Of a stretch of 64,000 nucleotides of DNA, positions 35,401 to 45,833 are shown one piece after another (position 1 is the first letter of the stretch; every line of letters begins with the position of its first letter). A program made the position numbers and the translations under genes. The DNA is from Mauremys mutica (taxonomy: Eukaryota; Chordata; Testudines; Geoemydidae). The stretch covers positions 60,594,768 through 60,658,767 of the forward strand of contig NC_059081.1 in assembly GCF_020497125.1 (NCBI RefSeq), read 5' to 3'. A model generated the notes under the pieces. It searched no databases. It was not told where the DNA came from and worked only from the letters and a program-made list of their open reading frames with translations.

Positions 35401-35914
35401 TAGGACCCTACCAATTTCATGATCCATTTTGGTCAATTTCACGGTCATAGGATTTGAAAAATTGCAAATTTCATTATTTTAGCTATTTAAATCTGAAATG
35501 TCATGGTGGTCATGTTGTAGGGGTCCTGACCCATAAGAAGGAGTTGAGGGGAGTTCACAAGGTTATTGTAGGGGGGGTTGCGGTGCTGCCACCCTTACTT
35601 CTGTGCCGTTGTTCGCGGCAGCACTGCCTTCAGAGCTGGGCAGTTGGAGAGCGTCAGCTGCTGGCCAGGCACCCAGCTCTGAAGGCAGCGCAGAGGTAAG
35701 AGTGGCAATACTGCGACACCCCTAAAATAACCTTGTGACACCCCCCCTGCAACTCCCTCTTGGGTCAGGACCCCCAGTTTGAGAAATGCTGGGCTCGCCC
35801 ATGAAATCTGTTATAGTACAGGGGAAAAGCACCCAAAAGACCAGATTTCACGGTGGGACACCAGATCTCAGTCTGTGACGCATTTTTCATGGCTGTGAAT
35901 TTGGTAGGGCCCTA
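35401..35914. mobile_element. DNA element with TAGGGCCCTACCAAATT termini
   Basis: The left end TAGGACCCTACCAATTTCAT and the complement of the right end (TAGGGCCCTACCAAATTCAC) form a good terminal inverted repeat, followed inward by TCCATTTTGGTCAATTTCAC. A strong internal hairpin runs from CTGCCTTCAGAGCTGGG (about 35624) to CCCAGCTCTGAAGGCAG (about 35690). The interior also carries GGGTCCTGACCCA and GGGTCAGGACCCCCAGTTTG, text typical of the hAT elements at 5601 and 63626, so this may be a composite. No clear target duplication was found. Confidence 0.7.
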
Positions 35915-37030
35915 ATGCTAGAGGAACACAGGACTTGGTGCTCTCCTGTCTCAGCTTGGAGATGTTAAATCAGACGGAGATCTACGGGTCTGTGGTTAAC
36001 AGCGTGACTGAAAACCATTTCTCTAGCCTGATCCTAGTTAGAGGATACTCTGAACCTTGGACAATCCCAGAGGAATCCCCGGCTGGAGAGCTGTGTCTAG
36101 CCACAAAAAGGGAAAAGAGAGCGAAGACTTCTAGGTACAGCCTGTCCCTGCTCAGTGTCAGCTCTGTACGTAAAAAAGTGTGTGGGGGGGAGCCCATTTG
36201 GCCTAGACCAGCCTACTGCATTGCTTTCCTAGGTTACATTCAAGGAATTATACATTTTCAGTAGGGTTAGTTAGAATTGTCTAGCACAGCAACATCAGCA
36301 GCCATTAATCCTTAACCATTCTCACCAGTGACTGCTGCATAGAGGCAGAGCAGGCATTAAAATACGGTTTCTACCCCAATTACAATATTTCTAATAGATC
36401 ACGGGGGAATTGCTTACACTTCACATGGCCCTTGTATGGCCTGTGTTGGTTGTTTACTGTTTATAATAGTGTAACTCCAACAACCAGCCCTGGGAAATCT
36501 GCACTCCACATTCTCCAAGAACCAGAAAAAATTGAAGAGGGAGTTAAAAAGAAAGAGTGTGTTGTGTCATCTCCTCAGCAACTGTGAGCTCTGAAAAGAG
36601 GAAATACAGAATGAATTGTTGTTTATCCTCAAAAGTAGAGGGCCCAATTCCCATCTGCTCTGCATCTCTGTTATTATTTATATGAGTGCAAAGCAGGCAA
36701 AAAAACCCACCACATCCAAATTCTCCACTCACCCCAGCAGTAGCATTTTACATCCACTTGGCACAGTCTAACTGACTTCACTCGATAAAAGGCAGTGGGG
36801 AGTCTGGCAAATAATGTGGAAGCAGCAAGGGATTTAGATCTGGCAAAGGAAACTCTGATAGCTCAGATATTATACGAAGTTTGTGCCTCGAAGCAGCAAA
36901 ATGTATCCTCAATTTGAGTCTTGAACAATTGTGGTAGAGAAATCAGAATAACAGCATCTTACATTTATACAGTCCTTGCATTTCATCTCAAAGTAATTAA
37001 CAACTCTAACAAAACTCTACAGAAGGATTG
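35915..37030. other. Intergenic, no gene seen
   Basis: No exon, RNA gene or clear repeat boundary was recognised. The + frame at 35935-36264 has no motif. A weak repeat-like line (CAGCATCTTACATTTATACA) begins near 36952. Confidence 0.5.
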
Positions 37031-37034
37031 CTTA

Positions 37035-37118
37035 CTCCATTTCTTTACTTAGATTGTAAGATCTTTGGGGGCATGGACTGTCTCTTGGTTAGATGTTTAC
37101 ATAGTGCCTAGCACGCTA
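37035..37118 (+). mobile_element. SINE/LINE tail, left half, split by a Harbinger element
   Basis: AGATTGTAAGATCTTTGGGG ... ACTGTCTCTTGG ... AGTGCCTAGCACGCTA is the tail also seen at 8440-8540 and 48713-48782. Its expected continuation (GGGCGCTGATCCTGGATTAG ... CAGTACAAATAATAA) is found at 39020-39073, on the far side of the Harbinger insertion. Confidence 0.8.
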
Positions 37119-37861
37119 AGTGTATGTCTACACTACGAAATTAGGTTGATTTTATAGAAGTTGATTTTTTAGAAATTGATTTGATACAGTCAATTGTGTG
37201 TGTCCCCACTAAGTTGGCAGAGTGCGTCCACAGTACTGAGGCTAGTGTTGACTTTCGGAGCATTGCACTGTGAGTAGCCATCCCCCAGTTCCCGCAGTGT
37301 CTGCTGCCCATTGGAATTCCAGGTTGAGCTCCCAATGCCTGATGGGGCAAAAACATTGTCGCAGATGGTTTTGGGTACATGTCGTCAGGCCCCCCTCCCT
37401 CCCTCCTTCTGTGAAAGAAACGGCAAACAATCGTTTCTCACCTTTTTCCCTGGGTTACCCGTGCAGACGACATACCAAAGCAAGCATGGAGCCTGCTCAG
37501 CTCACCGTCACCGTCCATCTCCTGGATGCTGCTGGCAGACGCGGTACTGCATTGCTACACAGCAGCAGCTCCTTGCCTTCATGGCAGCAGACGGTGCAAT
37601 ACAACTGCTAGCCATCATCGTTGTCTCCTGGGTGCTCCTGGCCAACCTCAGTGATGTCAGGTCAGGGGTGCCTGGGCAGACATGGGTGCTCCTGGCAGAC
37701 CTCAGTGAGGTCAGTCGGGGGTGCCTGGACATAAATAGGAGTGACTCTAGGTCATTCTCTTCTGTAAGTTTCATCTCATGGAGATTCACTCCTGCCTGGA
37801 ATATCATGCGAGCTGGAGGCTTCTGTCTCAGGCTGCTCTCCCAGCCGGCAGCACCGCTCAG

Positions 37862-38248
37862 TCGCACCTACCCCAGCCTACCCCTTGCTCCCATGGCTCA
37901 TGAAGCCTGGACAGTAGTAAGGAGCAGTTCAACTATAGGCTGAGCAAGTGCAGAATGGTGGTAGAATGTGCATTTGGACGTTTAAAAGCTCGCTGGCGCA
38001 GTTTACTGATTTGGTTAGTCCTCAGCAAAACCAATATTCCCATTGCTATTACTGCTTGCTGTATGCTCCACAATATCCGTGAGAGTAAGGGGGAGATATT
38101 TATGGTGGGGTGGGAGGTTGAGGCAAATCGCCTGGCTGCTGATTACGTGCAGCCAGACAGCACGGTGGTTAGAAGAGCACAGCAGGGTGTGCTACGCATC
38201 AGAGAAGCTTTGAAAACCAGTTTCATGACTGGCCAGGCTACGGCGTGA
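37862..38248 (+). pseudogene. Harbinger transposase (DDE, HARBI1-like), C-terminal remnant
   Basis: Positions 37862-37905 read YPSLPLAPMAHEAWT, resembling the YPLxPWLMKPW stretch of Harbinger/HARBI1-type nucleases. After a frame shift, 37928 onward reads FNYRLSKCRMVVECAFGRLK and ARWRSLL, the strongly conserved block holding the third catalytic acidic residue (the E of VVE). Then come IAITACCMLHNI, the helical C-terminal motif (xxACxxLHNI), and a tail to the TGA at 38246. The upstream catalytic Asp regions are not readable, so the gene is dead and lacks its N-terminal half. Fused versions of such genes were domesticated as HARBI1, but nothing suggests that here. Confidence 0.85.
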
Positions 38249-38529
38249 AAGTTCTGTTTGTTTCTCCTTGATGAAAACTCACCCCCTTGGTTCACTCTAC
38301 TTTCCTGTAAGCCAACCACCTTCCCCTCCCCCCTTTGATCACCGCTTGCAGAGGCAATAAAGTCATTGTTGTTTCAAATTCATGCATTCTTTATTAATTT
38401 GTCACACAAATGGGGGAAAAACTGACAAGGTAGCCTGGGAGGGGTGGTGGAGGAGGGAAGGACAAGGCCACACTGCACTTCAAAACTTATTGAATGCCGC
38501 CTTCTGTTGCTTGGGCAGTCCTCTGGGGT

Positions 38530-38690
38530 GGAGTGGAGTTCTGATAGCACGGATTCCTCTCCCCATACAGCAATCAGATCCAGTACCTCCTGTTCGGTCC
38601 ATGCTGGAGCTCTTTTGCGATTCTGGGACTCCACGGTCACCTCTGCTGATGAGATCTGCATGGTCACCTCTGAGCTCGCCACGCTGGCCA
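38530..38690 (-). pseudogene. Myb/SANT-like DNA-binding gene remnant of the Harbinger element
   Basis: On the minus strand the frame reads ESQNRKRAPAWTEQEVLDLI followed by AVWGEESVLSELHS, matching the start of a Myb/SANT-like (Myb_DNA-bind_4 / MSANTD) domain: R-x-P-x-W-T-x-x-E-x-x-x-L-I-x-x-W-x-E. The rest of the trihelix is lost after ELHS. Harbinger transposons encode such a protein, often divergently from the transposase, to bring the transposase to DNA, which fits the position and opposite strand. It is broken and incomplete. Confidence 0.8.
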
Positions 38691-39019
38691 AACAGGAAAT
38701 GAAATTCAAAAGTTTGTGGGGCTTTTCCTGTCTACCTGGCCAGTGCATCCGAGTTGAGAGTGCTGTCCAGAACAGTCACAATGGAGCACTCTGGGATAGC
38801 TCCTGGAGGCCAATACTGTCGAATTGCGTCCACACTACCCCAGATTCGACCCAGCAAGGTTGATTTCAGCGCTAATCCTCTCGTCGGGAAGGAGTACAGA
38901 AATCGATTTTAAGAGACCTTTAAGTCGACAAAAATGACTTTGTCATGTGGACAGGTGCAGGGTTAAATCAATCTAATGCTGCTAGATTCTACCTAAACTC
39001 GTAGTGTAGACCAGGGCTA

Positions 39020-39075
39020 GGGCGCTGATCCTGGATTAGAGCATCCAGGTACTACCACAGTACAAATAATAAATT
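39020..39075 (+). mobile_element. SINE/LINE tail, right half (continuation of 37035-37118)
   Basis: GGGCGCTGATCCTGGATTAG ... CATCCAGGTACTACCACAGT followed by ACAAATAATAAA is the normal end of the repeat whose first half stops at 37118. An old L2-like or similar dispersed repeat may follow at 39210-39490 (CCCTGGGATCTTTAATAACC, ATTGGACAGATGACACTTC). Confidence 0.75.
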
Positions 39076-39879
39076 ATGATAAGGTGCAGCTGCCTCTGGG
39101 GTGAAACATGGCAGATATTTAACAGTGCACAGCCACACAATATAACAGTTCATGACAAGAAGTGAAAAAACACAGACTCCACTTAAAACTGGTAGACAGA
39201 ATGTAATGTGACCCAGGCTGGAATATGGCTAGCACACTGGAACTAACATCCCTGCTCTTATGAAAAGTGCCCTGGGATCTTTAATAACCACAGATAATCA
39301 GGAGTTTAATTGTGTGTCTCATTGGACAGATGACACTTCTGGGAGCAAGAGCTCCCTGACACAATGCATTCATTCAATACAACACCCCGTGAGGGGCATA
39401 AACATTATCCCTTTTTTCCCAGATAAGGGAAGCTGAGAGGCTTGCTTAAAATCACACACAGGCAATCTGGCCACAGAGTATAGAACTAAGTTACTGTCTC
39501 TTTAAATAATTTGTGAGCCCTCTAGTGACACTCATTGTGTTCTAGGTTTTAGAAGCCCCCAGAACCCGGTCCCAGCTGAATGTAGGTAGGCCTTGTATGT
39601 TTGTATATATTTTGTTAACATGGTCACTTGGGAACCAGCTCTTTCTGTGTTGCATCTTCATGTTGTTTTTGTTGACTAACGAGCAAAAGACATCAGTGAT
39701 TCACAAGCTTGTGCCTTTGGCTTCTCCTTTCCTTGGAGTGGGAGGATGTGGACATGGAGTTTACAGAGTGACAACATACAAGTCTTTCCTTCTCCTTATT
39801 CTCCCTGGAAATCGCGATGGATGGATTTGTACGGAGTTAGTCCCAGGACTCATGATTCTATAGAGAGGAAGGCATGAGA

Positions 39880-41956
39880 GTAGCAGAGTAAGGACAAATG
39901 GACTTCAAAAAAAGCAGACTTTAACAAACTCAGGAAAAGTGGTACTGTAGGTAGGAACCCATGGGAAGAAAATCTAAGGGCTAATGGAGTTCAGGAGAGC
40001 TGGCAGTTTCTCACGGGGACAGTATTTAAGGCACATCTGCAAGTTATTCAGATGTGAAGGAAAGAGGAAGAATAGTAAAGGCCAATGCAGCTGTATCGGG
40101 AATTCTTTAATGATCTGAAAATCAAAAAAGAATCCTACAAAAAGTGGAAATATGGAGGAGTACAAAAGACTAGCACAAGCATATGGGACAAAATAAGAAA
40201 GAATAAGGCACCAAATGAGTTTAAAAAGGCAATAAGAAGAGGTTCTATAACTACATTGGAGGTAAAGAAAGATGACGGAAAGTGTGTCTGTTAACTACTT
40301 GGTGGGGGAGAAGAGCTAATAACAGAGGTGGGGTTTAATGCACATTTTGTTTGTCTTCACTGAAAAGAGAAACTGTGACTAAATGCTTAACACAATTAAT
40401 GTAAACAACAAGGAGGAAGGAACACAAGCCAGAGTAGGCAAGGAACAGGTTAAATAATATTTAGATAAGTTGATGTATTCAAGTTGGCAGGGCCTGACAA
40501 AACTCACCCTAGGGTACTTAAGGATCTAGCTGAAGCAATATCAGAACCATTAGTGATTATCTTTGAGAACGCATGGAGGACGGGTGAGGTCCCAAAGGAT
40601 TGGAAAAGGGCACATGTAGTACTTTGTCTTTAAAAGGGGGAACAAAGAGGACCTGTGGAATTATAGACCTGTCAGCCTAACTTCAATACCTGGAAAGATA
40701 CAGGAACAAATTATTAAACAATCAATGTGAAAGCACCTAGAGGATAATAGGGTGATAAGTAATAGCCAATATGGATTTGTCAAGAACAAATCATGCCAGA
40801 CCAACCTAATTTCTTTCTTTAGCAGGTTACTGGCCTAGTGGATAGGGGGAAGCAATAGACATGATATATCTTGATTTTATTAAGACTTTTGACACCGTTC
40901 CACATGACATTCTCAAGAGCAAACTAGGGAAATGGAGTCTAGATGAAATTACTAAAAGGTGGATGCACAAGTGGTTAAAAGACGGCACTCAAAGAGTAGT
41001 TATCAATGGTTTGCTGTCAAAATGGGAGGGCCTACCTGGCGGAGTCCCTCAGCCGTCAGCCAGCAGCAGTCACGGGTCCAATACTAGCCAACATTTTCGT
41101 TAATGACTTGGGTCATGAAGTGGAGAATATGCTTATAAAATTTGCTGTGAGGGGTGACAAGCATTTAGGAGGCCTAGAATTCAAAACAACCTGGACAAAC
41201 TGGAGAATTGGTCTGAAATCAACAAGATGAAATTCAATAAAGACAAGTGTAAAGTACTACACTTAGGAAGAAAAATCAAATACAGCTACAAAATGGGGAA
41301 TAACTGGCTAGGTGGTAGTACTGTTGAAAAGGATCTGAAGGTTATAGTGGATCACAAATTGAACATGAGTCAACGATGTGATGTAGTTGCTAAAAAGGCT
41401 AATAACATCCTAGGTCCTAGGATGTGTTTAACAGGAGTGTGGTACATAAGACACAGGAGGTAATTGACCTGAGCTACTAAACACTGGTGAGGCCTCAGCT
41501 GGAGTATGGTGTCAGTTCGGGGTGCTGTACTTTATGACAGATGACAAACTGGAGAGAGTCCAGAGGAGAGCAACAAGAATGATAAAATGTTTAGAAAACC
41601 AGACCTATGAGAAAAGGTTTAAAAACTGGTTATGTTTAGTCTTGAGAAAAGACTGAGTGGGGACCTGATAGGAGTCTTCTAATATGTTAAGGGTAGTTAT
41701 AAAAAGGACAGTGATGAATAGTTTTCCATGTCTACAGAGGGTAGGACAAGAAGTAATCAGCTTAATCTGCAATAAGGGAGATTTAGGTTAGATATTAAGA
41801 AAAACATTTTACCGCTAAGTATAGTTAAGTACCGGAATAGGTTACCAAGGGAGGCTGTAGAAGCTCCATCCTTGGAGGTGTTTATGAACAAGTTAGACAA
41901 ATAGAGATGGCCTAGGTTTATTTGGTCCTGCCTCAGCATGGGCAGATGGACTAGAT
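39880..41956 (+). pseudogene. CR1 LINE, ORF2 reverse-transcriptase region (decayed, + strand)
   Basis: Broken frames can be followed in order. At about 40085-40290 is the linker (FFNDLKIKKESYKKWKYGGV, APNEFKKAIRRGSITTL). At about 40660-40830 is the RT start ([38 protein letters not shown]). At 40861-41090 are MIYLDFIKTFDTVPHDILKS, the D of motif A, and WLKDGTQRVVINGLLSKWEG. At 41227-41420 are MKFNKDKCKVLHLGRK and VDHKLNMSQRCDVVAKKANN. At about 41500-41640 is the thumb ([12 protein letters not shown]), and the 3' part reaches GGGCAGATGGACTAGAT. The YADD-type motif region is frame-shifted and degraded. The 3' end is interrupted by a hAT and an inverted CR1, and its last bases reappear at 42999. 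Confidence 0.88.
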
Positions 41957-42518
41957 TAGAGGTTCTTAAAGTGTGGTCCACAGACCACCAGTGGTCCGCG
42001 AGCTCCATTCAGGTGGTCTGCGGATAGTTCCTTCTAAGGTGCACACCTGGGTGGCCGCACTCCTAATTAGGTGCCTGGACCCTGGAGAAGATGCACATGT
42101 AAGGTGAGGTGGTGGCCTTGGGGAGAAAAGGCGGTAGGTGGGGGGGGAAAGTGGGGTGAGAAGAGGGGGTAAGGGGAATTTGGGATGTGTAGGGCTGTGG
42201 AGGCCAGAGAAAAAGATGACTTTCCCCAGCTCCAGGGCTGCAGCTGCCAGGGAGAGACAGCCCTCCTTCTCAGCCCCAGCTCGGGGGTTGCCACGGCGGG
42301 GGAGAGACTACTGAAATTAAAATATGAGTTGTGTGCTTTTATTTGTAGAACAAAAACACGTTAATTATTATTTAGTTTTTTTTATATAGCCCTTTTATCC
42401 AAAGCGCTTTACAATAGTTAGCTAACGGTACAAACATTTGGAAAGATCATTAAGTGGTCTGCCAAGACCCTCAGCAATTTTCAAGTGGTCCACAGAAAAA
42501 AAAGTTTGAGAACCACTG
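41957..42518. mobile_element. hAT element with exact 8-bp target duplication, inside a CR1
   Basis: The left end TAGAGGTTCTTAAAGTGTGG followed by TCCAC, and the complement of the right end (CAGTGGTTCTCAAACTTTTT ... GTGGACCAC), form the inverted repeat. It is flanked by GACTAGAT on both sides (41949-41956 and 42519-42526). The body includes GTGGTCCGCGAGCTCC and, inverted, AAGTGGTCCACAG. GACTAGAT is itself part of the CR1 3' end, so the hAT landed in an existing CR1. It is 562 bp long with no transposase. Confidence 0.94.
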
Positions 42519-42526
42519 GACTAGAT

Positions 42527-42998
42527 CACAGAATCATAGAAGATTAGGATTAGAAGAGACCTCAGAAGATCATCTAGTCCAACCCCCTGCACAAAGCAGG
42601 ACCAACCATCCCAGCCAGGGCTTTGTCAAGACGGGTCTTAAAAACCTCTAAGAATGGAGATTCCTCCACCTCCGTAGGTAACCCATTCCAGTGTTTCACC
42701 ACCCTCCTAGTGAAATAATGATTCCTAATATCCAACCTAGACCTCCCCCACTGCAACTTGAGATCATTGCTCCTTGTTCTGTCATCTGCCACCACTGAGA
42801 ACAGCCGAGCTCCATCCTCTTTGGAACCCCCCCTTCAGGTAGTTGAAGGCTGCTATCAAATCCCCCCTCGCTCCTCTCTTCTGTAGTCTAAATAACCCCA
42901 GTTCCCTCAGCTTCTCCTCGTAGATCATGTGCCCCAGCCTCCTGATCATTTTTGTTGCCCTCCGCTGGACTCTTTCCAGTGTATCCATATCCTTTCTG
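42527..42998 (-). mobile_element. CR1 LINE 3' end (minus strand), nested in a + strand CR1
   Basis: On the plus strand it starts CACAGAATCATAGAAGATTA and runs through CATCTAGTCCAACCCCCTGC to the reverse-transcriptase C-terminus. On the minus strand this reads [40 protein letters not shown] and [12 protein letters not shown], then [19 protein letters not shown] after a frame shift. It is the best preserved CR1 3' end in the window. Its 5'-truncated side ends where the + strand CR1 terminus resumes. Confidence 0.9.
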
Positions 42999-43035
42999 TA
43001 GATGATCTCTTGCAGTCCCTTCCAGCCCTACATTT
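42999..43035 (+). mobile_element. Last bases of the + strand CR1, beyond the nested insertions
   Basis: GATGATCTCTTGCAGTCCCT followed by TCCAGCCCTAC is the usual CR1 3' terminus in + orientation and follows logically from GGACTAGAT at 41948-41956. The intervening 41957-42998 is a hAT plus an inverted CR1. The join is inferred from the order of the text. Confidence 0.7.
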
Positions 43036-44734
43036 ATCTCAGAAGTTTTCTGGAGTCATGAGGCAGCAGCTAGGCATACTGAAGCATTTCTCTGCCTTTG
43101 AGGAGCCATTTTTCTTTTCTGGACCCTACTGGATTCCAAATAACAGACTCCTCTGTCTCCTCTCCTAGCCCCACTCCACCACCTTCCACCTCTCACTCCC
43201 AGCACCCCGATTTGGATCAAATACACAATACCCTGAAATTCTGACTTCCATTTACATGTTCCTGGAATCTCATTTCCCAATGATTGATAGAGGAGGGGAG
43301 GAATCTAAAATATACATTAACAAAGCAGAGACCCAGGAAGCAACTGGTTACACTGATTTTAAAGTGAAAGTCCAGGTGCAATCTCTCCAGTGTGGATACT
43401 ATCTGCCTTTCAACCAGATGTCTTCATGTAACGCTCCCACTGGCATCCCATTCCCTTTGTGTATCGGTGCACAGAGAACTAGAATGAGAGACAATATAAT
43501 TTAATATCCATTGGAATGACAGCTGCTAGTGCCTCGCATCGCTCAGGACACGTGCTCTAGAAGTAGAGTGATTAGTTGTAAAACTGTAGAGCTGGATATT
43601 TGTGTTTGATCAATTACAGAAAAACAACAGATAATATTTTCCCTACCAGGGCAGGGGAAATAGCATTTTCAATAGCCACGAACAATTTGGGACTGGTCTT
43701 GCAGAGGGGCTGAGAACCAGGGGCTCCCAGCGAAGTCAGTGATTGCTGGGAATCCACAGGACCTCTGGAAATTAGTCCTGGGTTTATTCTACAAGCATCC
43801 TAATGCAGTAGAGCTGTAGATGCGAATGCCCAAGGCTAGGCTTAGCTGATGCCTCATAATATCCAAGTAGGTAACAATGCAAAACATTATGCACTCGTAC
43901 CTGTAGCCATAAAGAGTTGTTTAATTTTGTTTTGTCCCTAATTGTCTTTTTTTTCCCCCAGTTAAGCAATAAGGTGCTTGTCAGATGAGTGTCCAATTAG
44001 TAGCTGTAATGAGTTACAGTAATATGACGATGACTTCAATTCCAATTCCTTAGCAACTGTAATTGCAGAAACAGATTGCATTCCCCTTCCCCAAAGAAGT
44101 GGAGTTACATTTAGCAATATTTTTAATGGAAATACCGATGGGGTGAACAGTAATATTCAGCCAGTCAATGACCAAGCAATTGCATTTGTGCTGGCAACAG
44201 AGGACCATCTAAACACTGCTCAGGTAATTCTTCCTCTCATTAGGAGCACAATAATTCATAGGCATAAATCTATAGGCATTTGCTTTATTGTTAAAACATC
44301 CATGGAAATAAAAAGAAACACATACATGCAGTGGTACAGCATGTGCTAGTCATAAATCAATCCACCGGGGGCTGGTTTTGCTCCCACTGAAGCCAGTGGG
44401 GATTTTGCCATTGACTGCAGTGGAAGCAGGATGGGGTTTTAAGTCATTTTTTTGGATTTATTTTAAACTGGGACTTTGTTGCTGTGGGAAGCATTCAGTC
44501 CACAGATGTATTTCAGTCCTAGGCTTGAACTCCGGTCTGTTCACCTTTCATGTGCTTACAATATGGGGCTTCTCACCGCTTCCCTGCTGGTTAACTCCAC
44601 AATGCAGCCATCGGGCTGCAGGGGTGACGGCACCATTGTATCTGTGCCATCAGACGCAGAACGGGGCCTGCACTGTGGAACCAAGTAGAGGGGAATAAAT
44701 AAGAACCTGGCGCCTTTACGGGATGCCTTCCACC
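43036..44734. other. Intergenic; no gene; AT-rich candidate conserved element
   Basis: No exon is recognised. At 43900-44240 there is an AT-rich, repeat-free stretch dense in homeobox-like words (TTTAATTTTG, CCTAATTGTC, CCAATTAGTAGC, GTAATTGCAG) and TTAGCAACTG, noted as a possible enhancer. At 44375-44430 a decayed foldback (CTCCCACTGAAGCCAGTGGG, GCCATTGACTGCAGTGG) is present. Confidence 0.45.
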
Positions 44735-44737
44735 TGA

Positions 44738-45583
44738 GGGTATGGCTACACTGGCGATTTGCAGCGCTGGAAAGCCTCCACCAGCGCTGCAATTAGTAAG
44801 TGGCCACACCTGCAGGGCAGTTCCAGCGCTGCAACTCCCTGGCTGCAGCGCTGGCCGTACACCTCACTCGGCATGGGGAATAAGGATTCCAGCGCTGGTG
44901 CTGCAGCGCTGGTCATCAAGTGTGGCCACACACCAGCGCTGTGATTGGCCTCCAGGGTATAAGGTGTATCCCAGAATGCTTTTATAAATTACTCTCTTTG
45001 TTTTGTTATGCAGCTCTCTTTGTTTTGTTGTGAACGAGCTCCGATCGGAGCTCCGAACAAACAGAGCTCCTGTTTGCTGTGATCATCTGTACCTGGCTGT
45101 AAACAATCAAATGAGAGGCAGGGGAAACAGCGTTGGATGCAGGGTTCGCAAACATTTTGTGATTTTTCCAATCTCTCTCTTCCCCGCTCCCTGTCACAGT
45201 ACACCGCGGGGAGTCCGTGTTGGAGGCAGGCTGTTTGCAATTAAGAGTTAAGACTAAGGGGTCAGAAACATGTTCTGATTTTTCAATGCAGGAAGCTAAC
45301 ACACAGTGTTGGCTCCAAAAATCCCCTCTCTCTTTCCCCCCGCTCCCTGTCACACTAGACCCCACTCCACCCCCCTCTTTTGAAAAGCACGTTGTGGCCA
45401 CTTGAACGCTGGGATAGCTGCCCATAATGCATCACTCCCAACAGCGCTGCAAATACTGCAAATGTGGCCACACACCAGCGCTGGTAGCTGTGAGTGTGGC
45501 CACACACCAGCGCTGGCCCTGCACAGCTGGATGACCAGCGCTGCAAACTACCAGCGCTGCAAACCGTAAGTGTAGCCATACCC
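44738..45583. mobile_element. 846-bp MITE with twelve CAGCGCTG palindromes
   Basis: The left end GGGTATGGCTACACTGGCGA and the complement of the right end (GGGTATGGCTACACTTACGG) form the terminal inverted repeat, continuing into TTTGCAGCGCTGG. The flanks TGA (44735-44737) and TGA (45584-45586) suggest a 3-bp duplication, though CTGAG on both sides allows other readings. CAGCGCTG occurs at 44762, 44782, 44824, 44846, 44890, 44903, 44933, 45442, 45474, 45508, 45535 and 45552, only in the outer parts. The centre holds the 18-bp perfect palindrome GAGCTCCGATCGGAGCTC (45036-45053) and two related GCTCCCTGTCACA blocks. PIF/Harbinger or hAT affinity is undecided. Confidence 0.88.
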
Positions 45584-45833
45584 TGAGAATGTCAAAGACT
45601 TCTGAAGGGAGACAGCCCCCCATTCAAACTCAAAGGGACCACAGGGGAAAAAATGCTTTTAATATGAAAAGGGATTAGTGTGGTCTACTAAGGGGAGGTC
45701 AGGAGACCTATGTTCTGACCAGACAGTGCTAATAACTGTCTGCGTGGTGCATACAAGGATTCTGTGCCTCAGTTTACCCATCTCTAAAATGGCAGTATTA
45801 CTATGACTGGCCCACCCTCCCAAACCACTCTGA

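Larger units (their letters stand above)
37119..39016. mobile_element. PIF/Harbinger transposon carcass with both gene remnants
   Basis: The ends share the inverted repeat GTCTACACTACGA (37125-37137 and the complement at 38999-39011). Inside the left end are GATTTTATAGAAGTTGATTT and TAGAAATTGATTT; near the right end are AAATCGATTTTAAGAG and TAAGTCGAC in inverse sense. The flanks are CTA (37116-37118) and CTA (39017-39019); removing the element plus one CTA restores the interrupted SINE tail exactly where expected, so the 3-bp duplication is well supported. The 1.9-kb element contains a decayed transposase end on + and a decayed Myb/SANT-like gene on -, the two-gene layout of autonomous Harbingers. 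Confidence 0.9.

Noticed and set aside
37311..37943. 210-codon + frame in the Harbinger element
   Set aside because: Most of it is not readable as transposase. Only its last residues (YPSLPLAPMAHEAWT) resemble the nuclease, and the conserved block continues in another frame, so it is a decayed gene rather than an intact one.
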